Source: Paenibacillus paeoniae (GTDB taxonomy: Bacteria > Bacillota > Bacilli > Paenibacillales > Paenibacillaceae). Taken from it: a stretch of 64,000 bases of DNA. Each line of letters begins with the position of its first letter. Positions within the stretch are counted from its first letter, which is position 1. Both the position numbers and the translations under genes were made by a program. Shown piece by piece: positions 44,370 through 52,044 of the stretch. The notes under the pieces were generated by a model. It ran no database searches, was not told where the DNA came from, and saw nothing but the letters and a program-made list of their open reading frames with translations. The stretch spans positions 310,001-374,000 of the forward strand of contig NZ_QUBQ01000003.1 of NCBI RefSeq assembly GCF_003388735.1, read 5' to 3'.

Positions 44370-44986
44370 TGGTATACGGAGAATCACAACATGGGCTTTT
44401 TTCGTATGGCAGTTCATTGAAAGCTGCAGAGCTGCCAGAAACAGAGAAGGTACAGCTTATCGATTATTTGCCTCATTATTGGCGGCAAATCCGCGATATG
44501 GTTGAGCTTCAAGCTACATTGTCGGAAGAGGTTGGACAAGCTTGGTCGAATGGTGCCGACGGTTTGCTCCAACAGTTCGTATCGACAGCGACTTGGGGAC
44601 TCGATAACTGGGAGAAGGAACTGGGCTTGTCGACAGACATCTCGATGACGCCGGAGTGGCGCCGCGAGATCATTATTGCCAAGCTGCGCGGTCACGGCAC
44701 GTTAACCAAGCAAAAGCTGATTGCTATTGCCTCTGCGTTCTCTGGCGGTGAGGTTGATGTGAAGGAGTTTCCAGCAGAAAATCGATTTGTCGTTCAGTTT
44801 ATCGGCATACTCGGTGTTCCTGCTAATATGGCGGGCTTCGTCCAGACGCTGGAGGCGATTAAGCCGGCACATCTTTCCGTATCTTTTGTCTACACATTTA
44901 CGACTTGGGACATGGTGTCTGGCCTCAATTGGCAGCAAGCGGGTACACGAACTTGGAATCAATTAAGAACATACGGGGGTGAGTGA
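44369..44986 (+). CDS. xkdU: tail protein I/DUF2313-type baseplate protein (XkdU-like)
   Basis: 205 residues. QLIDYLPHYWRQIRDMVELQ near residue 30, then LDNWEKELGLSTDISMTPEW and RREIIIAKLRGHGTLTKQKL match XkdU/YmfQ-type proteins. These link the baseplate wedge to fibres. A TGATG overlap couples it to fibre gene 1, and fibre gene 2 follows three bases after its stop. Confidence 0.92.
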   Translation: MVYGESQHGLFSYGSSLKAAELPETEKVQLIDYLPHYWRQIRDMVELQATLSEEVGQAWSNGADGLLQQFVSTATWGLDNWEKELGLSTDISMTPEWRREIIIAKLRGHGTLTKQKLIAIASAFSGGEVDVKEFPAENRFVVQFIGILGVPANMAGFVQTLEAIKPAHLSVSFVYTFTTWDMVSGLNWQQAGTRTWNQLRTYGGE

Positions 44987-44989
44987 TCG

Positions 44990-47566
44990 ATGCAATTAAC
45001 ACCGAATTTGAAATTAAAGAAGCCTGAAGGAACAGACAACGTCAACATCGATGACTTTAACGGAAACGCGGATCTTCTGGATGCCGCGATTACGGGGAAG
45101 GTCGATAAGGTCACAGGGAAGGGGCTTTCTACGGAGGATTATACATCAGCGGAGAAGTCCAAGCTTGCTGGTATTGCGGCGGGGGCGAATAACTATGCGC
45201 ATCCAGCCTCTCATCCTTCCTCTATGATTACGCAGGACGCTAGCAACCGGTTTGTAACGGATGCGGAGAAAACAGCGTGGAATGCGAAAGCTGGCACAGC
45301 TCAGGCTACAGGCTCTGCCGCAGGACTAATGTCGGCAGCGGACAAGAGCAAGCTCGACGGCGTTGCAGCAGGCGCTAACAATTACGTGCACCCGGCGACA
45401 CATGCTCCTTCTGTTATTGCGCAGGACGCCAACAATCGCTTTGTAACGGATGCGGAAAAAGCGACATGGAATGCGAAAGCCAACACGACGGCGGCTACGA
45501 CAACAACCGCAGGTCTCATGTCCGGCGCGGATAAGTCGAAGCTGGATAGTGTAGCGGTGGGTGCTCAAGTGAATACCGTGACAAGTGTAGCGGGAAGAAC
45601 GGGGGCAGTTGCGCTGGCAAAGGGCGATGTTGGCTTAGGAAATGTCGACAACGTTCAGCAAGCGCCGCTTGCAACGTATAACGCTCATTTGGCCGATTAC
45701 GTTCGTCAGCCTGGTTATGGAACAACGGCGGGTACAGGTGTGGCATACACAGTAACATTAACTCCTGCTTTGACTGCATATGCGGATGGAGTGGCTGTTG
45801 CAATCAAAACGCATGTTGCAAATACGGGAACGGCAACATTAAATGTCAATGGTCTGGGGGCCAAATCGGTTCTGGATTCTAAAGGCAGAGCTCTAATTGC
45901 AGGCAAGCTAGCCGCCAGCGGTGTATACACGCTTCGTTACAATGGCACGGCTTTTATCTTACAGGGTGAAGGGGGTGATTATGGAACCGCAATCGCTGCG
46001 GACGTTCTTGCTGGTAAGACGATCGGGACGGATAATGGGATTATTTCAGGAACAATGGTGGATCGGGCTGGAGATACCGCGGCATTATCAGCTGCTGTAA
46101 GCGGCACTACCTTAAGGCTAAGGACATCAGAGGGTTATCGGGATGGAATCAATGACTTCGTGACAGCGACGGCTGCTCAGCTAAATGCTGTAGGCATTGG
46201 TAACATTGAAATGGCGCGAGTCTTTGTCCAGAGCACGTTTCCTAACAATCCACAATTGCATGATATCTTGGTGAAAACATCAAACTCTATCAGTAACTAC
46301 GTCATTTCGGACAATATCAATGAAACTAAAGTAAATGGAAATGCTCAAATTCTGTTCACTGAACCTGTTGTTAAAGGGACTGTACAAAAAACCAAAATTG
46401 TCACAACTGATACAACTGGCAAACAACGAATTATAAACGGGTTGTTGGAGATTTATGGACGCTTAAGTATAGCTAAACTATGGAATGGCTCGAAATGGAT
46501 TTATGAAGATGCATATTATTATAATGGTACGACATGGGTCAAGTTCAGTTCAGCAAATAACTATGATGTTATTGTAGCAACAAATAGCATATCAAATTCA
46601 TTAAAAAAGTTCGATTCTACTATGAATGCCAAATGGAGCAGTAATGTTGCTTCATATCATCCTGGTAATAATTACACGCATTTAGCGATGGACGAAAATG
46701 GAAGTGTTTACTGGCATGGTCATGTTACTAATAATGTTGATATTGGTTTTTATATTTCGAAATACGATAGTAATGGTAATAGACTCATTTCTGCGTATGT
46801 TCAAAGTAATATAAGAAGTTTTGCTGTAGGAAATAAATACATGTATTGGGGGACTGGCAACTTAAATCCAAATTTTTCAGTTGTGCAGGTAGGTCGTAGA
46901 AATAAAAATGATTTAACAGCTCCACAAGGAACTAACCATCTCCATTATTACGATACATCAACTATTTTTAGTTTAGAAGCAAGTTCTGCAGATATGTTGT
47001 ACGCTGCATTTAATTTATCTGGATCGCTTGCTGTAAAGCAATTTGACTGTAGTAGTGAAAAAGATGGTGTTGTCTTTATTAAGTCTACTTCAGGATCTTC
47101 GAAGCCTTTTAATACTCAACCTTTTGGGATTGCCCTCAGTGCTGACGGTCAATATGTTTTTATTGTAAGTGGTACTCAAATTAGTAAAAAAAGAACTAGC
47201 GATTTTTCGGTTGTTGGTACGGACGTAGAGTCCAATAGAGGTGGTCTTGATTTTAAAAACATAGTTTGTGACAGTGAATATCTTTATGTTACTAGTGAGG
47301 CAACTAAGACGTTTGAGAAGTACAGACAATCCGACATGTCTTTTATTTTATCGGGTAAGGCACAATGGCTAGCAAGTGAAAATACCGCTCAATGTATTGA
47401 TATTACCCCTGATGGCATTGTTTCTATCGGCTTGGCATCAGGTCATATCTATAGATACGATGCGGAGACTGGGAATCTACTTTCCACAAGTACGCCGATG
47501 GGTAATCAGATAATCAGATCAATAATTTCTCATCCACGTATCGGTGCATTCCCAACATTTTGGTAA
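44990..47566 (+). CDS. tail fibre / receptor-binding protein 2 with propeller-like tip
   Basis: 858 residues, ATG after GGGGGTGAG. Residues about 1-230 contain two tandem copies of the fibre module also found in fibre 1 (EDYTSAEKSKLAGIAAGANN, FVTDAEKTAWNAKA and KSKLDGVAAGANNYVHP). From about residue 400 the DNA becomes clearly AT-rich. The protein turns into repeated beta strands of a propeller type (GIALSADGQYVFIVSG, DITPDGIVSIGLASGHIYRY). This tip probably binds the target surface and looks acquired from a different source than the shaft. It is the equivalent of XkdV. Confidence 0.87.
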   Translation: MQLTPNLKLKKPEGTDNVNIDDFNGNADLLDAAITGKVDKVTGKGLSTEDYTSAEKSKLAGIAAGANNYAHPASHPSSMITQDASNRFVTDAEKTAWNAKAGTAQATGSAAGLMSAADKSKLDGVAAGANNYVHPATHAPSVIAQDANNRFVTDAEKATWNAKANTTAATTTTAGLMSGADKSKLDSVAVGAQVNTVTSVAGRTGAVALAKGDVGLGNVDNVQQAPLATYNAHLADYVRQPGYGTTAGTGVAYTVTLTPALTAYADGVAVAIKTHVANTGTATLNVNGLGAKSVLDSKGRALIAGKLAASGVYTLRYNGTAFILQGEGGDYGTAIAADVLAGKTIGTDNGIISGTMVDRAGDTAALSAAVSGTTLRLRTSEGYRDGINDFVTATAAQLNAVGIGNIEMARVFVQSTFPNNPQLHDILVKTSNSISNYVISDNINETKVNGNAQILFTEPVVKGTVQKTKIVTTDTTGKQRIINGLLEIYGRLSIAKLWNGSKWIYEDAYYYNGTTWVKFSSANNYDVIVATNSISNSLKKFDSTMNAKWSSNVASYHPGNNYTHLAMDENGSVYWHGHVTNNVDIGFYISKYDSNGNRLISAYVQSNIRSFAVGNKYMYWGTGNLNPNFSVVQVGRRNKNDLTAPQGTNHLHYYDTSTIFSLEASSADMLYAAFNLSGSLAVKQFDCSSEKDGVVFIKSTSGSSKPFNTQPFGIALSADGQYVFIVSGTQISKKRTSDFSVVGTDVESNRGGLDFKNIVCDSEYLYVTSEATKTFEKYRQSDMSFILSGKAQWLASENTAQCIDITPDGIVSIGLASGHIYRYDAETGNLLSTSTPMGNQIIRSIISHPRIGAFPTFW

Positions 47567-47587
47567 GAATATAAAGGAGGAATTTAC

Positions 47588-47929
47588 ATGCAGTATATTA
47601 ACGTACTAGAAGGTCCACGTGAAAAACGTCCGGTTGATGTCATTTGGTCAGAAGAAGGGTTGGCTTATGCTAATCGTAACGGTATTAATACAAGTAAATT
47701 AATTAAAGTAGATGAGCTTCCTGAACCTGCTAGCAATCCTGGTGAAGCTCCATTGATGTATTACAATGAAATCACGAATGAAGTGTTCTACGATTACGTC
47801 CCAATCCCGCTAACAAGTGAACAAAAGATTGAGCAATTGGAAGTGCAACTTGCCGCTGCTGAAGAAGCTAAATTAACAACTCTTGAGGCTGTTGCTGAGT
47901 TGTATGAAATGATGAATGGAGCTAAGTAG
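47588..47929 (+). CDS. small fibre-associated protein (XkdW position)
   Basis: 113 residues, ATG after AAGGAGGAATTT. The N-terminal half is folded (YINVLEGPREKRPVDVIW) and the C-terminal half is a coiled coil (SEQKIEQLEVQLAAAEEAKL). It sits directly after the fibre gene where PBSX has xkdW. Proteins in this place often act as fibre chaperones or tip attachments. The base composition resembles the AT-rich fibre tip, so it may have travelled with it. Confidence 0.78.
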   Translation: MQYINVLEGPREKRPVDVIWSEEGLAYANRNGINTSKLIKVDELPEPASNPGEAPLMYYNEITNEVFYDYVPIPLTSEQKIEQLEVQLAAAEEAKLTTLEAVAELYEMMNGAK

Positions 47930-47994
47930 GTTGATCTAATAATGATCATCTATCAGGCTCTTTTTTTATCCAAAATTGAGGAGGAATAATAATT

Positions 47995-48141
47995 ATGGCA
48001 ATCGTATCAGTATATGCTGCTCTTGTCGCAGCAGGCAGAAGAGGATTTTCTCAAGTACCTGCCAACCTTCAGGTTGCAGTTGAATCTGAGCTTCAGTCTC
48101 AAGGTCTTGGTGTCGATGGTAAACCGGTGGGCTCCGCATAA
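47995..48141 (+). CDS. 48-residue tail-operon protein (XkdX / CD1375-like)
   Basis: ATG 47995 follows GAGGAGGAATAATAATT. The product reads MAIVSVYAALVAAGRRGFSQ then VPANLQVAVESELQSQGLGV and ends at TAA 48139-48141. Length, hydrophobic start and position after the fibre genes fit the tiny XkdX/CD1375-type proteins of PBSX-like clusters. The stop codon lies in the loop of a hairpin. Confidence 0.72.
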   Translation: MAIVSVYAALVAAGRRGFSQVPANLQVAVESELQSQGLGVDGKPVGSA

Positions 48142-48154
48142 GCGGAGCTCTTTT
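48129..48154 (+). terminator. hairpin between structural and lysis genes
   Basis: GCTCCGC (48131-48137), loop ATAA, GCGGAGC (48142-48148), then TCTTTT. The stop codon of the 48-residue gene lies in the loop, so translation could affect folding. Confidence 0.7.
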
Positions 48155-48183
48155 CATATTTTCATAGAAAGAGGGGGAATGTT

Positions 48184-48438
48184 ATGTCAGGTAATACAGG
48201 AGAGATGTTATCGGAGATCCGAGAGAGGATCGTTCGTGTCGAGACGAAAATCGATGTGATGACGGAGACGAAGGAAACGGCTATGGTAGCAGCCAGAAAT
48301 GCCGCAGAAGCGCTACAAAGCGTAAAGGCGGCACATCATATTATTAATGACGTACAGGATAATCAAAAATGGCTCTGGAGAACGGTCATTGGCGGAATTG
48401 TGGCAGCTGTCGTTTCCTTCTTTTTTCGGGGTTTGTAA
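48184..48438 (+). CDS. xhlA: XhlA-type haemolysin / holin-associated protein
   Basis: 84 residues. An N-terminal coiled coil (MLSEIRERIVRVETKIDVM) is followed by one C-terminal membrane segment (WRTVIGGIVAAVVSFFF) and a basic end, the layout of XhlA. In PBSX, XhlA acts with XhlB and an amidase to lyse the producer cell. It is the first of three lysis genes. Confidence 0.9.
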   Translation: MSGNTGEMLSEIRERIVRVETKIDVMTETKETAMVAARNAAEALQSVKAAHHIINDVQDNQKWLWRTVIGGIVAAVVSFFFRGL

Positions 48439-48462
48439 TATGTATAAGGAAGGAGCAATCGC

Positions 48463-49278
48463 ATGAAACCCACAGGAGTTACGAAACCCGAACTAATCAT
48501 CGATCCCGGGCATGGAGGCAGCGACCCGGGAGCTAGCGGGAACGGGATTGTGGAGAAGGCCATGAATCTGGATATCTCGCTGTATCAGTTCCAGCGCTTC
48601 AAGGAGCTTGGCGTTAAAGTCGCGCTGACCCGTGACTCGGACCTTACATTAGCGTCATCGGTCCGAGCCGAGCTGGTGAAGAACAGCGGGGCGAAATATT
48701 GTATCAGCAACCACATCAATGCGGCGCCGTCGAGCGCCGCTTTCGGTGCGGAGACGATATATAGCGTTTACTCTAACGGTAAAATGGCTACAGCCGTGCT
48801 TAATGCCATTAAGAATGAGGGACAGCCGACCCGTAGAGCATTTTCCCGATCCAATGAATCGGGCGGGGATTATTACTTTATGCACCGTTTGACCGGGGCA
48901 GTAGCAACGGTCATCGTGGAATATGGTTTTTGCACAAATCCATCTGATGCGGATAGGCTCAGACAGCATTGGAAGAAATACGCCGAAGCGGTCGTGGAAG
49001 GGTATTGTCGTTTTGTCGGGCATTCCTATAGCCCGCCCAATCTCTCTCCTGCCCAGCCAGTGCCGAGTCCACCAGCGGAGCCGGCCCAGCCGGAAGGCTT
49101 CAACGACATTCTGGGCCACTGGGCAGAACCGTCCATTCGCAAAGCAAACCAGGTTGGGCTGCTGAATGGCGTATCACCCCAGCGCTTTGCACCAGATGAA
49201 CCTCTGACTAGGGCGCAGGCCGCAGTGCTGCTGGACCGTCTTGGACTGCTGGAAAAAGGAGGAGCGCTGAGTGATTAA
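48463..49278 (+). CDS. N-acetylmuramoyl-L-alanine amidase (Amidase_3) with SLH motif
   Basis: 271 residues starting at ATG after AAGGAGCAATCGC. An Amidase_3 domain spans about 1-180, with zinc ligands His in IIDPGHGGSDPGA, Glu in GIVEKAMN and His in ISNHINAAPSS, and the catalytic Glu in VIVEYGFCTNPSD. A proline-rich linker leads to one SLH motif (FNDILGHWAEPSIRKANQVG and the LTRAQAAVLLDRLGLL end). It cuts the amide bond between muramic acid and the stem peptide. The SLH part should tether it to the producer wall polymer. No signal peptide is present, so export depends on the holin genes. Confidence 0.93.
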   Translation: MKPTGVTKPELIIDPGHGGSDPGASGNGIVEKAMNLDISLYQFQRFKELGVKVALTRDSDLTLASSVRAELVKNSGAKYCISNHINAAPSSAAFGAETIYSVYSNGKMATAVLNAIKNEGQPTRRAFSRSNESGGDYYFMHRLTGAVATVIVEYGFCTNPSDADRLRQHWKKYAEAVVEGYCRFVGHSYSPPNLSPAQPVPSPPAEPAQPEGFNDILGHWAEPSIRKANQVGLLNGVSPQRFAPDEPLTRAQAAVLLDRLGLLEKGGALSD

Positions 49279-49525
49279 CGAATTTATTCAATATGTAACC
49301 GAGGAAGCGCTGGTCCTGATGCCGGTGCTTTTTATTATGGGGCTGCTGCTCAAAAATACGCCGCGAGTTCCTAATTGGACGATTCCGTGGGTACTCCTGG
49401 TAATCGGTATGACTGGCGGTATCGTCATTGTCGGTTCGCCCGTCCAAGGTATTATTCAAGGTGTTCTGGTCACAGGAGCCACAGTATTGACTCATCAATT
49501 AGTTAAGCAGACAACCGAGAAGTAG
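49271..49525 (+). CDS. phage holin
   Basis: 84 residues from GTG 49271, overlapping the amidase end by eight bases, with AAAGGAGGAGC upstream. Two or three membrane segments are present (ALVLMPVLFIMGLLL, TIPWVLLVIGMTGGIVIVG, GIIQGVLVTGATVLTHQLV) with a charged C-terminus (KQTTEK). It fits small phage holins of Bacillales. It forms membrane lesions releasing the amidase to the wall. It is the last gene of the tail locus. Confidence 0.87.
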   Translation: MINEFIQYVTEEALVLMPVLFIMGLLLKNTPRVPNWTIPWVLLVIGMTGGIVIVGSPVQGIIQGVLVTGATVLTHQLVKQTTEK

Positions 49526-49793
49526 GGAGCAAGGCTATTTTCTACCGGAATATCTAAAATGTCGATATTTTATCACTTGCTTATATAAATTTATATAGAT
49601 TATGCTTGGAATCATATGTTAGATCTGATTGGTGCTACTGTAAATTCTGCCACGCAGACAATATATTTGTAGGCAGAGAATAATCAGTTGATATAAATCA
49701 TGCTGCGCATGAAAAATACAGGCAAGCTAGGTTTTATGATACAAAAATCGAAATGATGCAGGCTATTAAAGGAAGGGGAGAAGAGAAAGAACC
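49526..49793. other. AT-rich intergenic region after the tail locus
   Basis: 268 bases with no credible gene. It is noticeably AT-rich (TTGCTTATATAAATTTATAT near 49577) and holds a short inverted repeat TCTGCC/GGCAGA (about 49647-49678). No T-run terminator or attachment-site repeat is evident. Confidence 0.5.
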
Positions 49794-50156
49794 ATGAACC
49801 TTCACACCAACAAATGGATTCAATACGGCGTGATAGCCCTGTATCCGGCAGTGGCATTTGGGTTGTTGTTTTTCGGAGAGTACCTATTGCGATCATGGAT
49901 GATTCCGGTGCTCGCCGTCTTGTTGTTTTGTTTCCTGTGGAGGGGCATGCGGCAAGTGCTGTGGTCCAACTTGCTGCTATGGGTGGCCGCCTTGCCGATT
50001 TGGCTCTTCTCCCTTGAAGCAGGAGGAGGGGAGCAAATGATGGCTAATCTGGCCTTTATCATCATGATGTTCCTTCCAGTACTTTTAATCCCGCAGCTGC
50101 TCATTGTTGATATTCGCAATAGAATTTACGATAAGTTTGTCCGTAAGCAAGCATAG
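49794..50156 (+). CDS. small integral membrane protein
   Basis: 120 residues with about four membrane segments (YGVIALYPAVAFGLLFFGEY, MIPVLAVLLFCFLW, VLWSNLLLWVAALPIWLFSL, NLAFIIMMFLPVLLIPQLLI) and a basic C-terminus. The purine-rich stretch GGAAGGGGAGAAG lies upstream. No family is recognised. It lies 268 bases beyond the holin. Its hydrophobic profile would allow an immunity or envelope role for the tail locus, but nothing proves it. Confidence 0.65.
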   Translation: MNLHTNKWIQYGVIALYPAVAFGLLFFGEYLLRSWMIPVLAVLLFCFLWRGMRQVLWSNLLLWVAALPIWLFSLEAGGGEQMMANLAFIIMMFLPVLLIPQLLIVDIRNRIYDKFVRKQA

Positions 50157-50238
50157 CCGGCTTCATAGGTAAAGCTATAAACTTCTTGTAAACGCAGCCT
50201 TGCGACTTCAAGTCAGCCCCGCACAAATCCACACAACC

Positions 50239-50350
50239 AAGAGCCCTCTCAAGGAGAAGGCCGGAATGATTGCCGCATCATGATCTCTTTCAAAAAGTAT
50301 CATGCAGCGAATAGCCATTCCGAGCTTTCGCCCCTTAGAGGGCTCTTTTT
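50239..50350 (+). ncRNA. long imperfect hairpin ending in a T run (candidate structured RNA)
   Basis: AAGAGCCCTCT (50239-50249) pairs perfectly with AGAGGGCTCTT (50337-50347), followed by TTTTT. Inner arms also pair (CGGAATG with CATTCCG, and ATCATGA-type segments), giving a nested stem of about 109 bases. It could be a terminator-ended small RNA, a leader element of the polysaccharide operon, or a miniature mobile element. Confidence 0.45.
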
Positions 50351-50420
50351 CATGCTTAAAAATCACACTAAACGTTATGATAGCTGACGCAACATTTATG
50401 ACAAAAATGTTCACCAATGA

Positions 50421-50657
50421 TTAATACAGGGAGCGAAAAAGGATCAAACAGGGAGCATTCCTGTAAAAAAGGCCCATTGTTATCGCTTTCTTACTTTTAA
50501 ATCCGATTTTACAGATGAGTACCGTTGGGATAGGGTATTAGAACAAACAAAAAACAATTATTGGTTACATGGGAAAACACTTCTTGATATAGGCTGAACT
50601 TGGATCGAGCTGGCGATTGCCCGGTCTTACCTTCCTAACGATTTTAAAACCCCGTAA
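50421..50657 (+). pseudogene. methyltransferase remnant
   Basis: One frame reads KKAHCYRFLTFKSDFTDEYR, then a segment ending GKTLLDIG, a TGA stop at 50595, then TWIELAIARSYLPNDFKTP and TAA. LLDIG followed by TWIELAIARSYLP looks like SAM-methyltransferase motif I (LLDIGCGTG) disrupted by a stop. It has no start or ribosome binding site. It fills the gap before the glycosyltransferase gene. Confidence 0.35.
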
Positions 50658-50671
50658 CCAGGAAGGAGCGA

Positions 50672-52027
50672 ATGTCCATGTATTTGATGCTATATCTGAC
50701 GACGGGGAGCTTTCTTTTGTTTCAAATGCTGTACACGGTAATTCCACTCCTGTATAGCAAGGTGAAGAAGCTCGATATCACCTTGGATGAAAAATCTCTA
50801 TCTGTCTTAGTCCCAGCTTACAACGAAGAGAAAACGATTCAAAATTGCCTGGATGCGATGGACGGTCTGCATTACCGCAATTATGAAATTATAATCGTCA
50901 ACGATGGCTCCAGAGATCGTACCTTCGACCGGCTGCAGGAACTGCTGGATCTTCGCATCAATTACCGCAAGCCGAATCTTCAGTTGAAGTATAAGCGGGT
51001 TCGTGGATTTTACCAGTCCGCGCTGTACCCGCATATCTTTGTTCTGGATAAGCTGAATGGCGGCAAGGCAGATTCGCTGAACGCCGGAATCGATTATGCA
51101 GATGGCGAGATTGTCATTACGCTGGACGCTGACAGTATGCTGGAGTCTAATTCGCTCAAGTACGTCAACCAGTATTTTCATGATCCAACGATTGTAGCGC
51201 TGGGCGGTACGGTCAAGATAGCGCAAGGAGCGAAGCGGAAAAACGGCGAAATTCACGAGACCTTTACAGGCAAAGGAATCGTACGCAGCCAAATGATCAA
51301 CTACATCCATAGCTTCTACGTTAGAAAGCTGACGCAGTCATACTTCAACTCCATCGTCGTGATTTCCGGCGCATTTGGCGCCTTTTACAAAGAGCTGATG
51401 TATGAGGTCAACGGCTTCCGCAGTACGGTTGGCGAGGATATCGATATCACGCTGAAGATTCATGAATATATCAAGACACACAAGCTGAACCAGAGGCTAG
51501 TCTACGCGCCGGAAGCCGTGTGCTACACCGAGTGTCCGGAAGATTTGAAAAACTTCTACAAGCAGCGCATCCGCTGGCAAAAGGCGTTTGTAGACTGCGT
51601 GCTCATCTATTGGTCGAAGCTCTCTCGCAGTTTTAAGCCGGGCATCAGCATCTTTTTTGCTATTGACGGTTTCATTATGGGGACGGTGACTGTATTTACA
51701 ACCTTCTTTTATTTGATCGATGCGGCATTCTCCGGCAGCAGTCTATTGATCGCCTTCATGCTGTTCATCATTACTACCATCATTAACGCCTTGCAGCTCG
51801 CCATATCCTTTCTGCTATGCAGGAAGTACGGCAGCCATTTCACGCTATGGGAGTATACCAAGATGATGGTGTTCAGCCAGTACGATTTGATCTCATACAG
51901 GCTGGTGCTAATGTACGTCAACATCATCGGCACAATCAAATATTTCGATAACGATAACGGCTGGGGCTTTGTCGAACGCAAAGGCGTCGCTTCCATCGGA
52001 CGCAATACATCGGCTAGCGCCAGATAA
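50672..52027 (+). CDS. processive family-2 glycosyltransferase (polysaccharide synthase type)
   Basis: 451 residues, ATG after GGAAGGAGCG. One N-terminal membrane segment is followed by a GT-A catalytic domain with all synthase signatures: VNDGSRD, TLDADSM, the catalytic VGEDID and QRIRWQ (QxxRW). Two or three C-terminal membrane segments follow. This is the arrangement of IcaA, hyaluronan and cellulose-type synthases that polymerise and export a beta-linked sugar chain. It heads an operon with acyltransferase and GH18 genes, which suggests an N-acetylglucosamine-containing exopolysaccharide. Substrate specificity is inferred only. Confidence 0.88.
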   Translation: MSMYLMLYLTTGSFLLFQMLYTVIPLLYSKVKKLDITLDEKSLSVLVPAYNEEKTIQNCLDAMDGLHYRNYEIIIVNDGSRDRTFDRLQELLDLRINYRKPNLQLKYKRVRGFYQSALYPHIFVLDKLNGGKADSLNAGIDYADGEIVITLDADSMLESNSLKYVNQYFHDPTIVALGGTVKIAQGAKRKNGEIHETFTGKGIVRSQMINYIHSFYVRKLTQSYFNSIVVISGAFGAFYKELMYEVNGFRSTVGEDIDITLKIHEYIKTHKLNQRLVYAPEAVCYTECPEDLKNFYKQRIRWQKAFVDCVLIYWSKLSRSFKPGISIFFAIDGFIMGTVTVFTTFFYLIDAAFSGSSLLIAFMLFIITTIINALQLAISFLLCRKYGSHFTLWEYTKMMVFSQYDLISYRLVLMYVNIIGTIKYFDNDNGWGFVERKGVASIGRNTSASAR

Positions 52028-52044
52028 TTGGACGGAGGCAGAAC

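Noticed and set aside
49526..50671. Possible attachment site or right boundary of the tail locus
   Set aside because: No direct repeat shared with the left side near 31.9-33 kb was found by eye, and no integrase is present.
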